64,000 nucleotides of DNA from Bacteroidales bacterium (GCA_031263015.1 JAISGN010000009.1:1-64000); one strand, 5' to 3'. Positions 8,473 to 17,104 are shown, counted from the first letter of the stretch. Made by a program: numbers and translations. Notes: a model not told the origin generated them from the sequence alone.

Positions 8473-8868
8473 CTATTCTACAACTACCCATTTAGATAAA
8501 TCACTAAAAGCAATCTGTCCAAATCTTTTCTTTTCTGGTATATAAATCTTTATATCTCCTATCATAAAAGCATAAATAGGCGGTATAAAATAAGTATCTT
8601 CGTATAATTTAAAATCAAGAATATATTTTTGTCCTTGTTTGATTCTTTTTAAATCCTCCAATGATACTATATCTTTCAATACAACAATAGAAAAACACAT
8701 TCTTCCTTCATCAAATCTTTCTATTTGCACAAGATAAGCATCATATATGGTATCTATTCTAATAACTTCATACACATTATTATTATATTGCGTTATATCG
8801 CCTTGTGCAAAGCAACTGCCACAAACAAGCAAAAGAATAACACTGTTGATTTTAATTATATGTTTCAT
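8473..8868 (-). CDS. Hypothetical secreted protein, MKHIIKIN leader family
   Basis: 131 residues. MKHIIKINSVILLLVCGSC then FAQ is the signal region, nearly identical to that of 5242-5676. The mature part has beta-strand character (NVYEVIRIDTIYDAYLVQIE, YILDFKLYEDTYF, IGDIKIYIP). No domain is recognised; a small OB- or SH3-type barrel is possible. It lies directly downstream of the SH3-like gene 8893-9396. Confidence 0.5.
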   Translation of the reverse strand: MKHIIKINSVILLLVCGSCFAQGDITQYNNNVYEVIRIDTIYDAYLVQIERFDEGRMCFSIVVLKDIVSLEDLKRIKQGQKYILDFKLYEDTYFIPPIYAFMIGDIKIYIPEKKRFGQIAFSDLSKWVVVE

Positions 8869-8892
8869 ATTTTTAAATCTATTTACTCTGAT

Positions 8893-9396
8893 TTAATTAC
8901 AAGTTGTATAAGGATTTGAACATTGGTATTCTAATAGCAACCATCCCATTCTTTTTTGATTCTTATCTTCATATATTATATAAACCCAATCTTTATAACA
9001 TTTAATTATTTCTATTGGATACCATTCTGGATTTGTTATGTATATTTTTTTAGATGAAATTTTAGGGGCAGAATATAAAGGAACCTTACTTTCTGAAATT
9101 ATATTTGTCCCTAAATATTTTTTTTCAATCCATCCTTCAATATCATTACCTTCTTCTAAAACATATGAACCTTTTACATAAGCATAGTTTCTTTCTATTC
9201 TGAATATTGTTGCGATAAAATAATCTTCTGTCATAGTATCATTAATAATATAACATAATATTTCTTTATGATTGCTTTCTTTATAAATAGGTATTTGTTG
9301 GTTTTTAGGAATTAGAAATGCACTAACATTACAACAATTACTATCATTGTCTGCTATGTTCAATAATAAACATACTAATGGGATTAATAGATTCAT
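8893..9396 (-). CDS. Secreted SH3b-like protein with CSNPYTTCN tail
   Basis: 167 residues. It begins MNLLIPLVCLLLNIADN, a short signal sequence shared with 10041-10565 over about 38 bp of near-identical DNA. It contains two SH3-like segments: IPIYKESN.. to GWIEKKYLGTN (about 35-95), and VPLYSAPK.. to GWLLLEYQCSNPYTTCN (about 100-167). The GWIEKKY motif also appears in 9517-10035. It is probably periplasmic or surface-exposed. Confidence 0.6.
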   Translation of the reverse strand: MNLLIPLVCLLLNIADNDSNCCNVSAFLIPKNQQIPIYKESNHKEILCYIINDTMTEDYFIATIFRIERNYAYVKGSYVLEEGNDIEGWIEKKYLGTNIISESKVPLYSAPKISSKKIYITNPEWYPIEIIKCYKDWVYIIYEDKNQKRMGWLLLEYQCSNPYTTCN

Positions 9397-9516
9397 TTTT
9401 ATTCTTAGTAGTATTATTTAATTCTATGGTGTTAATTACTGTGGTTATAATAAAATCATAATAGAGTTATAAAAGAGATACGAAACAACACTACGATACA
9501 TCATTCCACCATTGCC
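9397..9516 (-). pseudogene. Relic of an island membrane-protein gene plus direct repeat copy 3
   Basis: Bases 9401-9457 match the repeat at 6661-6720. Bases 9455-9512 match 6818-6885, which is internal to membrane gene 6707-7024. The roughly 100 bp between them (the 3' coding end) is missing and no open frame remains. The junction shows short microhomology around ATCAT. This is a decayed third copy of the duplicated unit and explains the otherwise empty gap. Confidence 0.7.
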
Positions 9517-10035
9517 TCAATTACAGGAATTATAAATACTACCACAATAATCCTTAACCCATCCTTCATAATATCTATCTTTTATCCTAAATATGACTTT
9601 TATAAAACCTCTTCCATCTAAGCATATATTTACAACATTTGCTAAAATATCATTCTCTAATACGAATTGTTCGTAAGGAGAATTTTCATTAACGGTCTCA
9701 AATATTTTTATATTTCTACCGCTACTTAAGAAAACACCACAATACTTTTTCTCAATCCACCCATTAATTATTGGAGAGTTATCTTGACTTGCAGAACCTA
9801 TTTTAACCTCAAATGTCAAAGCCGATTCACCAATTATTTCAATCCAAAAAAAATGTTCAAAAATACTATCCTGAAAAATGGAATAACTTTCTTTATCACA
9901 TTGGGGAGAGGTATAAATTGGAATTTTGGTATTATCTTGATTAATAAACACGGTTATCACGGCATTATTTTGAGCATTTACATATTCAAAACCTATAAAA
10001 ATAACAATTATAGTATATATAATCTTTTTCATCAT
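9517..10035 (-). CDS. Secreted SH3b-like protein with cysteine tail
   Basis: 172 residues (start 10035, or the second Met at 10032). Signal peptide MMKKIIYTIIVIFIGFEYVNAQ. Two SH3-like units: residues about 28-95 (IPIYTSPQ to GWIEKKYCGVF) and 100-172 (IKIFETV to GWVKDYCGSIYNSCN). The C-terminal motif is a variant of CSNPYTTCN. The likely location is periplasm or outer surface; the ligand is unknown. Confidence 0.6.
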   Translation of the reverse strand: MMKKIIYTIIVIFIGFEYVNAQNNAVITVFINQDNTKIPIYTSPQCDKESYSIFQDSIFEHFFWIEIIGESALTFEVKIGSASQDNSPIINGWIEKKYCGVFLSSGRNIKIFETVNENSPYEQFVLENDILANVVNICLDGRGFIKVIFRIKDRYYEGWVKDYCGSIYNSCN

Positions 10036-10040
10036 AATAG

Positions 10041-10565
10041 TTATTTAAAGTTACCGAAAGGATAAATAATACTAACTATTGTATCTATTTTAGGCGGAAT
10101 ATCAAGCGTTATATCTGTTTTATCATCAACAAAATAATTAGTTCTGATTGTATATGTAATCAAACTATCATTTTTGATGATAGAGAATTTATCTTCTGAG
10201 TATGGACCATCTCCATAAGAACCAGCAACTTCTATACATTTATTTATTTGATTAAAGTTATCCAATACAATATATTCCTTAACAGAATAATCATCAGTTC
10301 TAATTATCATATCATAATTAGAATATTTTTTTAATGGTAAATAATAAATAAAATCATTTAAATATCGTTCAAAATCATTATTGCTATCTAATATACAGTA
10401 TAATCTAAATGCTAATGACGTATCTTTAATTCTACAATCATTATTTTTCAACATTTGCGTATATTTGCCCGCATCATCAATCTTAAATATATTTACATTA
10501 TACATTCTCTCATTACAAGAACAACTTATCAATGACAAACATACTAATGGGATTAATAGATTCAT
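10041..10565 (-). CDS. Hypothetical lipoprotein
   Basis: 174 residues. MNLLIPLVCLSLISCSC gives a lipobox (LISC). The mature part is acidic and includes ...GSYGDGPYSEDKFSI, a charged loop, then a C-terminal strand region (TITLDI-like, IVSIIYPFG). No domain is recognised. Its stop lies 5 nt before the start of 9517-10035. Bases 10566-10692 upstream are AT-rich with no gene or clear signal. Confidence 0.5.
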   Translation of the reverse strand: MNLLIPLVCLSLISCSCNERMYNVNIFKIDDAGKYTQMLKNNDCRIKDTSLAFRLYCILDSNNDFERYLNDFIYYLPLKKYSNYDMIIRTDDYSVKEYIVLDNFNQINKCIEVAGSYGDGPYSEDKFSIIKNDSLITYTIRTNYFVDDKTDITLDIPPKIDTIVSIIYPFGNFK

Positions 10566-10692
10566 TTTTATTTAGTTTTTGGTAATTCTTAATCTAAAAT
10601 TTAAATGATTAGTAAAATTTTTCCAGTCATTCATTTTTGCATAACTACAATTATTCATTATCAAAATATAACTCATTATCCTATTTACTTTC

Positions 10693-11226
10693 CTATCTGT
10701 TGCGGTAATCTTCCATTGGGAATTTACTTCCTATTTCAAATTTATTATTTTCAAAACGAACAAACCACATCGTAGGGAAATAAGTATCATCCTCCATTAC
10801 ATCATCATCTATAATATCAAGCATACTTTCATTATAGGCTTCTACAATAATATATTTATTAGTTTTTATCATAATGTCAGAGTCTATTACTGACCTTCCT
10901 CTTATAACAAAAGAATGCGTTTTATAATAAAATATTCCATATGTTGAATCTATGTCTGATTCCCAGAATTGAAGCGGTTTATTTTTTAAATCATCTCCAG
11001 AAGATATTTGTAAAACATTTCCTTTTGTATTCATTATATTTACAAAAAATGTTACATTATCATTATAATACTCATACTGCCTTTCTTCATTTATAAAACT
11101 ATCTAATATAGTATGAAAATCGCTATTGATAATTGTATATACAGGAATAGAATCTAATTTCATATGACGTTGTCCAAAAACACTTAAAGGTAAAAAAACT
11201 AATAAGAAATATATTATTCTTTTCAT
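10693..11226 (-). CDS. Hypothetical secreted protein, first gene of island operon
   Basis: 177 residues. Signal peptide MKRIIYFLLVFLPLSVFGQ. The body reads like a compact alpha/beta fold (YEYYNDNVTFFVNIMNTKGN, YGIFYYKTHSFVIRGRSVID, WFVRFENNKFEIG) with an acidic loop IDDDVMEDD. No family is recognised. A Bacteroidota-type promoter sits about 85-110 bp upstream, so this gene leads the transcript of the whole array. Confidence 0.55.
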   Translation of the reverse strand: MKRIIYFLLVFLPLSVFGQRHMKLDSIPVYTIINSDFHTILDSFINEERQYEYYNDNVTFFVNIMNTKGNVLQISSGDDLKNKPLQFWESDIDSTYGIFYYKTHSFVIRGRSVIDSDIMIKTNKYIIVEAYNESMLDIIDDDVMEDDTYFPTMWFVRFENNKFEIGSKFPMEDYRNR

Positions 11227-11309
11227 AGCATTATCACTTAATATATAGTATGTTTTTAAGTAATTCCTTTAAATCATAATAAATGCGAACAAAACTTAAA
11301 TATTGGTTG

Positions 11310-11338
11310 CAAATATAAGACCTTTTTATATAATACAA
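11310..11338 (-). promoter_or_regulatory. Promoter of the island operon
   Basis: On the minus strand TATATTTG (11317-11310) is a perfect -7 box and GTTG (11339-11336) gives a -33 element with 18 nt between. It begins directly behind the stop codon of mutS. No comparable -33/-7 pair was noticed inside the array. Confidence 0.65.
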
Positions 11339-11346
11339 CAATATGA

Positions 11347-13947
11347 TTAAAGTTTTTCTATTATTTTTTTGATGTGAGAGAGCTTTAATAATGCTTCAAC
11401 GGGAGTAAGGTTATCTATATCGGTAGATAATATCTCTTGCTTAATGTCTAATAAGAGCGGGTCTTCCAACTGAATAAAACTTAACTGATAGTTGTTGTCC
11501 GCAATTTTTGTAGCCTTTTTCAGATTGGAAGAGTTGTTTTTTTTGTTCTTTTGGTCAAGTTCTGCAAGCAAAGCCTCTGCCTGTGTGATTACTTCATTAG
11601 GCATTCCCGCTAATTGTGCAACATGTATGCCGAATGACTGAGAAGAGCCCCCTTTAACTATCTTTCTCAAAAATATAATCCTATCCCCGATTTCCTTAAC
11701 GCTAACGTGATAATTCTTTATGCGCTCATACTGATTTTCCATCTCAATCAATTCGTGGTAATGAGTAGCAAAAAGCACTTTTGCACGACATTTGTTGCTG
11801 CGACTGTTGTTATGCAGAAACGAAGCAATAGCCCACGCAATGGATACGCCGTCATAAGTGGATGTTCCGCGACCTATCTCGTCCAAAAGCACAAGACTTC
11901 GGTCCGAAAGGTTGTTAAGAATGCTCGCTGTCTCGTTCATCTCCACCATAAACGTACTTTCGCCCGATGAAATATTGTCCGATGCCCCTACTCTGGTGAA
12001 AATCTTATCTACAATACCTATTTCCGCACTTTTTGCAGGCACAAACGACCCTATTTGTGCCATTAGAACTATTAAAGCAGTCTGTCGCAAATACGCACTC
12101 TTACCTGACATATTCGGACCTGTGATTATGCAGATTTGTTGCTTGTCAGTGTCAAGATAAACGTCATTTGCCACGTATGATTCGCCGACAGGGAGCATTT
12201 TCTCTATGACAGGATGACGTCCTTCAACGATTCGTAAAGTTTTTCCTTCATTTATTTTTGGCTTTACGTAGTTATTTTCTTCCGCTATTTGAGCAAAACT
12301 CAACAAGCAATCCATTTCCGCCAATATTTGGGCATCTGACTGCAAGGTTTCAATAAACGCTCCGCATTGTTCCAACAATTGTCTGTATAGAGTGCCTTCC
12401 AATTCTGCTATTCTGCCCTCTGCCATAAGGATTTTGTCTTCATATTCCTTTAATTCGGCGGTTATGTAGCGTTCGGCATTGGTTAGCGTCTGCTTTCTTA
12501 CCCATGATGACGGCACTTTATCCTTATGCGGATTGGTTACTTCAATATAATACCCGAAAACATTGTTAAAACCGACCTTTAACGATGTTATACCCGTTGC
12601 AAGGCTTTCTCTGCTCTGCAAATCCGCCAAATAATCCTTGCCATGGTAAGCAATCTGCCGCAAAGAGTCCAATTCCTCATTCACTCCCGCTGCAATAGCA
12701 TTACATTTTGCGATATTGTTCGGTGCTTCGGCATCAAGATTTTTATCAAGCAAAGCAATCAAAGACGGACATTCGTCAAGGGCTTCATAAATCTTCAATT
12801 CCTTATTGGAAGACAAAGAAATATTGTTTTTAATCTTCGCAATCTCGTTCAAAGAGTTCTTTAAGGCGTTGAGTTCATTAGGTTGCGTCCGCATAAAAGC
12901 AAGTTTGGATACCATCCTCTCCAAGTCGCCGACAGCACGGATAGATTCCCGTACATTGTGAGCAAGAGTTCCCGAACGAAGAAAGCCTTGCACGATGTTG
13001 TGTCTGCGTTCTATGGCTTGTTTATCAATCAACGGCAGCAGCAACCAGCGTTGCATAAGACGGGAACCCATATTTGACTGCGTCCTATTAAGGATTCCCA
13101 ACAATGTCTTCCCTTTTTCATTTGTCGGAACGATGAGTTCAAGGTTGCGAACGGTGAATTTGTCAAGCCATAAATAGTTAAGATTGTCCAAACGTGAGAT
13201 AGTGCGGATATGAGACAAAGACGTATGCTGAGTTTCTCTCATATAATGCAGCACAGAGCCGACAGCAATCACTCCAAGCGGCATATCATCCACGCCAAAG
13301 CCCTTAAAAGAATTTACTTCAAAGTGATTGAAAACCGTATCCTTTGCAAAATCCATCGTAAAGACCCAATCCTCATACGTTTTTAGGCAAAAATCGTCTC
13401 CGAAACTTTGTTCAAAGGCACGCATTTCCTGTTTGGGCACAATGACCTCCTTAGGCATAAAACTTTGAAGCAGTTTCTCCATCTCAATCTTTGAACCCTG
13501 TGCAACATAAAACTCTCCGGTCATAATATCCGTAAGGGCTATGCCGACAGAATCCTTTTCGTAATAAATGGCAGCAAGATATGAATTTTGGGAAGCATCG
13601 CTTGTCTTTTCGTTATAAGATAAGGACGGGGTTACTATCTCGGTTACGCCTCGCTTTACAACTCCTTTTGCAAATTTTGGGTCTTCCAACTGCTCGCAAA
13701 CAGCAACCCGCAAGCCCGATTTAAGGAATTTGGGCAAGTAAGTGTCCATTGCATGATAGGGAAAGCCTGCAAGTTTATCACCGGCTCTTGTTGTCAGGAC
13801 GATATTCAGCGTTTTGGAAGTCAGAACCGCATCTTCGCCGAAAGTTTCGTAGAAATCGCCGACACGAAACAGCAATATGGTATCGGGATATTTCGCCTTA
13901 ATCTCATTATATTGCCTCATCAAAGGCGTAACTTTCGCATCAGCCAT
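11347..13947 (-). CDS. mutS: DNA mismatch repair protein MutS
   Basis: 866 residues, normal length for MutS. MutS binds mismatched DNA as a dimer and recruits MutL in an ATP-dependent way. The mismatch-reading motif FYE lies at 32-34 (GDFYETFG). The ATPase has Walker A TGPNMSGKS near 608-616, Walker B LVLLDEIGRGTSTYDG near 684, and the following ATHYHEL. The C-terminus has a helical dimer region. It starts 42 bp after the glycosyltransferase gene and is probably transcribed with it. The accessory island begins right after its stop codon. Confidence 0.97.
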   Translation of the reverse strand: MADAKVTPLMRQYNEIKAKYPDTILLFRVGDFYETFGEDAVLTSKTLNIVLTTRAGDKLAGFPYHAMDTYLPKFLKSGLRVAVCEQLEDPKFAKGVVKRGVTEIVTPSLSYNEKTSDASQNSYLAAIYYEKDSVGIALTDIMTGEFYVAQGSKIEMEKLLQSFMPKEVIVPKQEMRAFEQSFGDDFCLKTYEDWVFTMDFAKDTVFNHFEVNSFKGFGVDDMPLGVIAVGSVLHYMRETQHTSLSHIRTISRLDNLNYLWLDKFTVRNLELIVPTNEKGKTLLGILNRTQSNMGSRLMQRWLLLPLIDKQAIERRHNIVQGFLRSGTLAHNVRESIRAVGDLERMVSKLAFMRTQPNELNALKNSLNEIAKIKNNISLSSNKELKIYEALDECPSLIALLDKNLDAEAPNNIAKCNAIAAGVNEELDSLRQIAYHGKDYLADLQSRESLATGITSLKVGFNNVFGYYIEVTNPHKDKVPSSWVRKQTLTNAERYITAELKEYEDKILMAEGRIAELEGTLYRQLLEQCGAFIETLQSDAQILAEMDCLLSFAQIAEENNYVKPKINEGKTLRIVEGRHPVIEKMLPVGESYVANDVYLDTDKQQICIITGPNMSGKSAYLRQTALIVLMAQIGSFVPAKSAEIGIVDKIFTRVGASDNISSGESTFMVEMNETASILNNLSDRSLVLLDEIGRGTSTYDGVSIAWAIASFLHNNSRSNKCRAKVLFATHYHELIEMENQYERIKNYHVSVKEIGDRIIFLRKIVKGGSSQSFGIHVAQLAGMPNEVITQAEALLAELDQKNKKNNSSNLKKATKIADNNYQLSFIQLEDPLLLDIKQEILSTDIDNLTPVEALLKLSHIKKIIEKL

Positions 13948-13989
13948 ATTTAATCCTAATTATTTAAGCAGAAAGTGCATTTCGCACCG

Positions 13990-14709
13990 CTAATACTTCT
14001 TCCAGTTGCGAAACCTTAAAGAAAAAACGCCGAAAAAAGCCTCCTTGAAAATCTTCATGCTCATTTTGCTGACTCCCTTTTGCCTATCTACGAAAATAAT
14101 CGGCACTTCCGTTATTTTGAAACCAAGTTTGTACGCCGTGTATTTCATTTCTATTTGAAATGCATAGCCGACAAATTTTATTTTATCAAGGTTCAGTCGC
14201 TGCAAAAGCTCTTTTCGGTAACACGCAAAGCCTGCCGTGCAGTCATAAATCTTCATTCCCGTAATTTTTCTCACGTAAAGCGAAGCATAATAGGACATCA
14301 TAACCCTGCCGATAGGCCAATTAACGACACTAATCTTGCCATCCACATAGCGAGAGCCGATAGCCAAATCGTAATCTCGGCAAGCGTTGTAAAGATTTAT
14401 TAAATCCTTTGGCGGATGTGAGAAGTCGGCGTCCATTTCAAAGATATAGTCATAAGATTGCTTTAAAGCCCAGCGAAAACCTGCGATATAAGCCGTACCA
14501 AGCCCCATTTTGCCCTTGCGTTCTATGATATGAAGCCGCAAAGGGAACTCCTGCATCAAACTTTTGACGATATAGCCGGTGCCATCGGGCGAATTGTCCT
14601 CCACAATCAAAATATCAAACTCTTTATCCAATGCAAAAACAGCACGAATAATGCTTTCAATGTTTTCTTTCTCGTTATAAGTAGGGATAATGACTATACT
14701 ATCTGCCAT
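13990..14709 (-). CDS. Polyprenol monophosphomannose synthase-like glycosyltransferase (GT2)
   Basis: 239 residues. A GT-A fold family 2 transferase that passes a sugar from a nucleotide donor to a polyprenol phosphate at the cytoplasmic membrane. Evidence: N-terminal IIPTYNEKENIESII, nucleotide-binding IVEDNSPDGT (36-45), the metal site MDADFSHPP (about 94-102) and the acceptor-side QKGVSKMSMKIFKEAFFGVF. No C-terminal membrane helices are present, as in the short Ppm1/DPM1 class. A -7 box (rc of CAAAGTTA, 14730-14737) lies about 20 bp upstream. The exact sugar cannot be read from sequence. Confidence 0.9.
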   Translation of the reverse strand: MADSIVIIPTYNEKENIESIIRAVFALDKEFDILIVEDNSPDGTGYIVKSLMQEFPLRLHIIERKGKMGLGTAYIAGFRWALKQSYDYIFEMDADFSHPPKDLINLYNACRDYDLAIGSRYVDGKISVVNWPIGRVMMSYYASLYVRKITGMKIYDCTAGFACYRKELLQRLNLDKIKFVGYAFQIEMKYTAYKLGFKITEVPIIFVDRQKGVSKMSMKIFKEAFFGVFSLRFRNWKKY

Positions 14710-14814
14710 ATTCTTTGAAATTTAGGTTGCAAAGTTAGCATTTTTCTTTTAATACGCCGTTAAAATTTCTTATTCCCCCTCATTATTTTCATCAATATAC
14801 ATAAGGCACGAACC

Positions 14815-14895
14815 AAACAGCGTTTTATTTTTCTAAAACAGCCTTTGGTAAAAATGAAACAGCCTTTCATTTTTCTCAAACAGCGTTTGGTAAAA
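14815..14895. repeat. 21-bp phased repeat cluster, 4 cores
   Basis: Cores AAACAGCGTTT, AAACAGCCTTT, AAACAGCCTTT and AAACAGCGTTT start at 14815, 14836, 14857 and 14878, exactly 21 bp apart. A palindrome GTCCG-ACA-CGGAC follows at 14907-14919. Confidence 0.9.
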
Positions 14896-14951
14896 ACATT
14901 ATTTCAGTCCGACACGGACAAACAAGAGAATATCTTTTTGATGCTTGCTGA

Positions 14952-15602
14952 TTATTGCATAAAGCAAAAGGAGATGATGTTGGAACCCATTTGCAGGGCT
15001 TTTTGATGGCGTTCTTCCGTATCGTTATGAACATCTGTGTCCTCCCAACCATCTCCCAAATCGGTTTCATAGGTATAGAAACAAACCACTCTTCCTTCCC
15101 ATATCAGAGCATAGCCTTTGGGTGATTTGTTGTCGTGTTCGTGAATCTTGGGTAAGCCATTGGGAAAATTAAAACGCTGATGGTAGATAGGATGAGCGAA
15201 GGGTAATTCCACGAAATTCAACTCAGGAAAAACTTTTTTCATCTCTCGTCTTATGTATTTGTCCAATCCGTAGTTGTCATCCACGTGAAGAAATCCGCCA
15301 GCCAGCAAATAATTTCGCAGATTGGCTGTTTCCTGTTCGTTAAGGCTGATATTGCCGTGTCCGGTGATATGACAAAAAGGATAAAGAAAGATTTCAGCCG
15401 AACCAATGTCTATTGTGGCGTAATTATCGCTGAAATCGGTATGCAGTTCCTTGTTACAAAAACGTATAAGGTTGGTTAGAGATGTCGGATTTGCGTACCA
15501 ATCGCCGCCACCGCTGTATTTGAGCAGGGCAAACGTGTTTTTGTTCTGACCGAAGGCTGCAAACGATAAACATAACGCCACTACGGCAAAGGCTTTTCTC
15601 AT
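14952..15602 (-). CDS. DUF4159 domain protein, exported
   Basis: 216 residues. Signal peptide MRKAFAVVALCLSFAAFGQ, then a single DUF4159 domain: FALLKYSGGGDWYANPTSL, then LFLYP-type strand, ITGHGNISL, LRNYLLAGGFLHVDDNYG and a C-terminal WEGRVVCFYTYETDLGDGWED. These motifs are typical of the family, which has a glutamine-amidotransferase-like fold; its function is unknown. The start codon overlaps the rsmE stop by 4 nt (ATGA), so the two are translationally coupled. Confidence 0.85.
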   Translation of the reverse strand: MRKAFAVVALCLSFAAFGQNKNTFALLKYSGGGDWYANPTSLTNLIRFCNKELHTDFSDNYATIDIGSAEIFLYPFCHITGHGNISLNEQETANLRNYLLAGGFLHVDDNYGLDKYIRREMKKVFPELNFVELPFAHPIYHQRFNFPNGLPKIHEHDNKSPKGYALIWEGRVVCFYTYETDLGDGWEDTDVHNDTEERHQKALQMGSNIISFCFMQ

Positions 15603-16312
15603 TGATTTATAGTGTGGATTGATTGTAAGGCGACAAGGGCTGCTGTTTCCGTTCGCAAACGATTGCTGCCGAGAGTTATTGTTTGATATCCCGATTGCAA
15701 AGCCTTGTTTATCTCCTCCGAAACGAAGTCTCCCTCCGGTCCTATCAGCACAATAACGCTTTGATTCGGCGTATAAGCCTGCTTAATGGTCTTTTTGTCG
15801 CTGCCTTCGCAAGTTGCAATCAATTTGCATTGAGCATCAAAAGTATCAAAGAAGGCATTCAGCGGCATGGAATCGTGCAATGTCGGCATAAAAGCCTGTT
15901 GTGATTGTTTTAAAGCAGAGATAAGAATTTTATTAAGGCGTTCCATTTTAACGATGTTGCGTTCGGAATTAACGGAAAAGACAGGTGTGATGTCGGAAAC
16001 GCCGATTTCGGTTGCTTTTTCAATAAACCATTCCGTTCTTGCAATGTTTTTTGTCGGTGCAATGGCGATATGGATGGCGAAATCGGGCTTTTGTTCGTGC
16101 CTAATGACGTTTTCAATCCTCACAAAGCAGTTTCTATGATTTACATCCGTCAAAACAGCCTCATAAATGTTGCCTTTGCCATCGGTAAGCCCTACAATAT
16201 TATCAACTTTCAGGCGTAAGACTTTTGTGCAATGCTGACTTTCTTCGCTATTAAGTGCATAGGTAGAACCGAGAGCATTTTCGGCTACATCGGGAGCATA
16301 AAAGATGTGCAT
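15599..16312 (-). CDS. rsmE: 16S rRNA (uracil-1498-N3)-methyltransferase RsmE
   Basis: 237 residues, standard length. It methylates N3 of U1498 in 16S rRNA using SAM. It has an N-terminal PUA-like part (HCTKVLRLKVDNIVGLTDGKG) and a SPOUT trefoil-knot domain with APTKNIARTEWFIEKATEIG, VLIGPEGDFVSEEI and LGSNRLRTETAALVAL, the family's SAM-binding signature. It sits 15 bp behind the barrel-protein gene and overlaps the DUF4159 gene. Confidence 0.95.
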   Translation of the reverse strand: MHIFYAPDVAENALGSTYALNSEESQHCTKVLRLKVDNIVGLTDGKGNIYEAVLTDVNHRNCFVRIENVIRHEQKPDFAIHIAIAPTKNIARTEWFIEKATEIGVSDITPVFSVNSERNIVKMERLNKILISALKQSQQAFMPTLHDSMPLNAFFDTFDAQCKLIATCEGSDKKTIKQAYTPNQSVIVLIGPEGDFVSEEINKALQSGYQTITLGSNRLRTETAALVALQSIHTINQ

Positions 16313-16327
16313 ACAATCAAAAGAAAT

Positions 16328-17104
16328 CTACAACGAATAAACTATCCCTATATTAAGGAAAGGGTCTATGCAATCTTTTGTTTTTATTACGCTTTTCTCA
16401 ACATCATGCCGCGTTCCGTCATAAAGAACCTGTTTGTAGGAAAGGTCATATCCCATCGTGTATTGAACTCCTGCCGAAATCCTAAGCCGCCAATTTTCAT
16501 TCAACTCTTTCATAAAGCCGAAATAAGCCTTTGCGGTTGGGATGACATGAGTTAAAGCCAGCGGGTTGTCTTCTTTTGCATCAGCGAAATAAGTTGCCGC
16601 ATGAGGCACAGGTATCTCTATGCCCATCGTATCAATTAAGAATGTGTTGTAATTATCTTGAAAATCTCTCTCACAAAGCATCAGGCTGATACCTGCATCA
16701 ATGCCGAAATAGATATAAGAGGTGCGCATATTAAAGTAAAGAGTGGCATTAAGCATAATAGGTATGTAGTGAAAGGACTTATAATCCCCTATTTTTATAT
16801 CGGCAGTCAATGCCTTTATCTCATTTGCCGGGTAATAGGAATAGCCGATATTTCCGCCGAAACCGAAACTCAATCTGTTTTTAACAAAAGGACGCACCTT
16901 GTGCTGATATCCCACTTGTGCCGAAACAGCAAACGGATTCATATCCTTAAAGTTGGTTGTGATAACATAACTTCCGCCCAAATCAATAGTAAGAAAGTTT
17001 TCAGGGATATCTTTATACCATTTGCCGCGACGCCAATCCGCCTGCGCCTGCACGGCATTTATGCCGACAAAAACCAATGTAAAATACAGAAATATTCGTT
17101 TCAT
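16328..17104 (-). CDS. Outer-membrane beta-barrel protein (PorT-like)
   Basis: 258 residues from ATG 17104. Signal peptide MKRIFLYFTLVFVGINAVQAQ, then alternating amphipathic strands ending in the aromatic DPFLNIGIVYSL, a typical barrel terminus. Open frame continues to ATG 17209, but the promoter (-7 box at 17141-17148 on the minus strand) lies inside that extension, so 17104 is correct. Barrels of this size in Bacteroidota are often annotated PorT family; I cannot say whether this one serves T9SS. Confidence 0.75.
   Translation of the reverse strand: MKRIFLYFTLVFVGINAVQAQADWRRGKWYKDIPENFLTIDLGGSYVITTNFKDMNPFAVSAQVGYQHKVRPFVKNRLSFGFGGNIGYSYYPANEIKALTADIKIGDYKSFHYIPIMLNATLYFNMRTSYIYFGIDAGISLMLCERDFQDNYNTFLIDTMGIEIPVPHAATYFADAKEDNPLALTHVIPTAKAYFGFMKELNENWRLRISAGVQYTMGYDLSYKQVLYDGTRHDVEKSVIKTKDCIDPFLNIGIVYSL

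Noticed and set aside
300..11340. Prophage or integrative element
   Set aside because: No integrase, transposase, capsid, terminase, relaxase or flanking tRNA is visible, and no flanking direct repeat was found.
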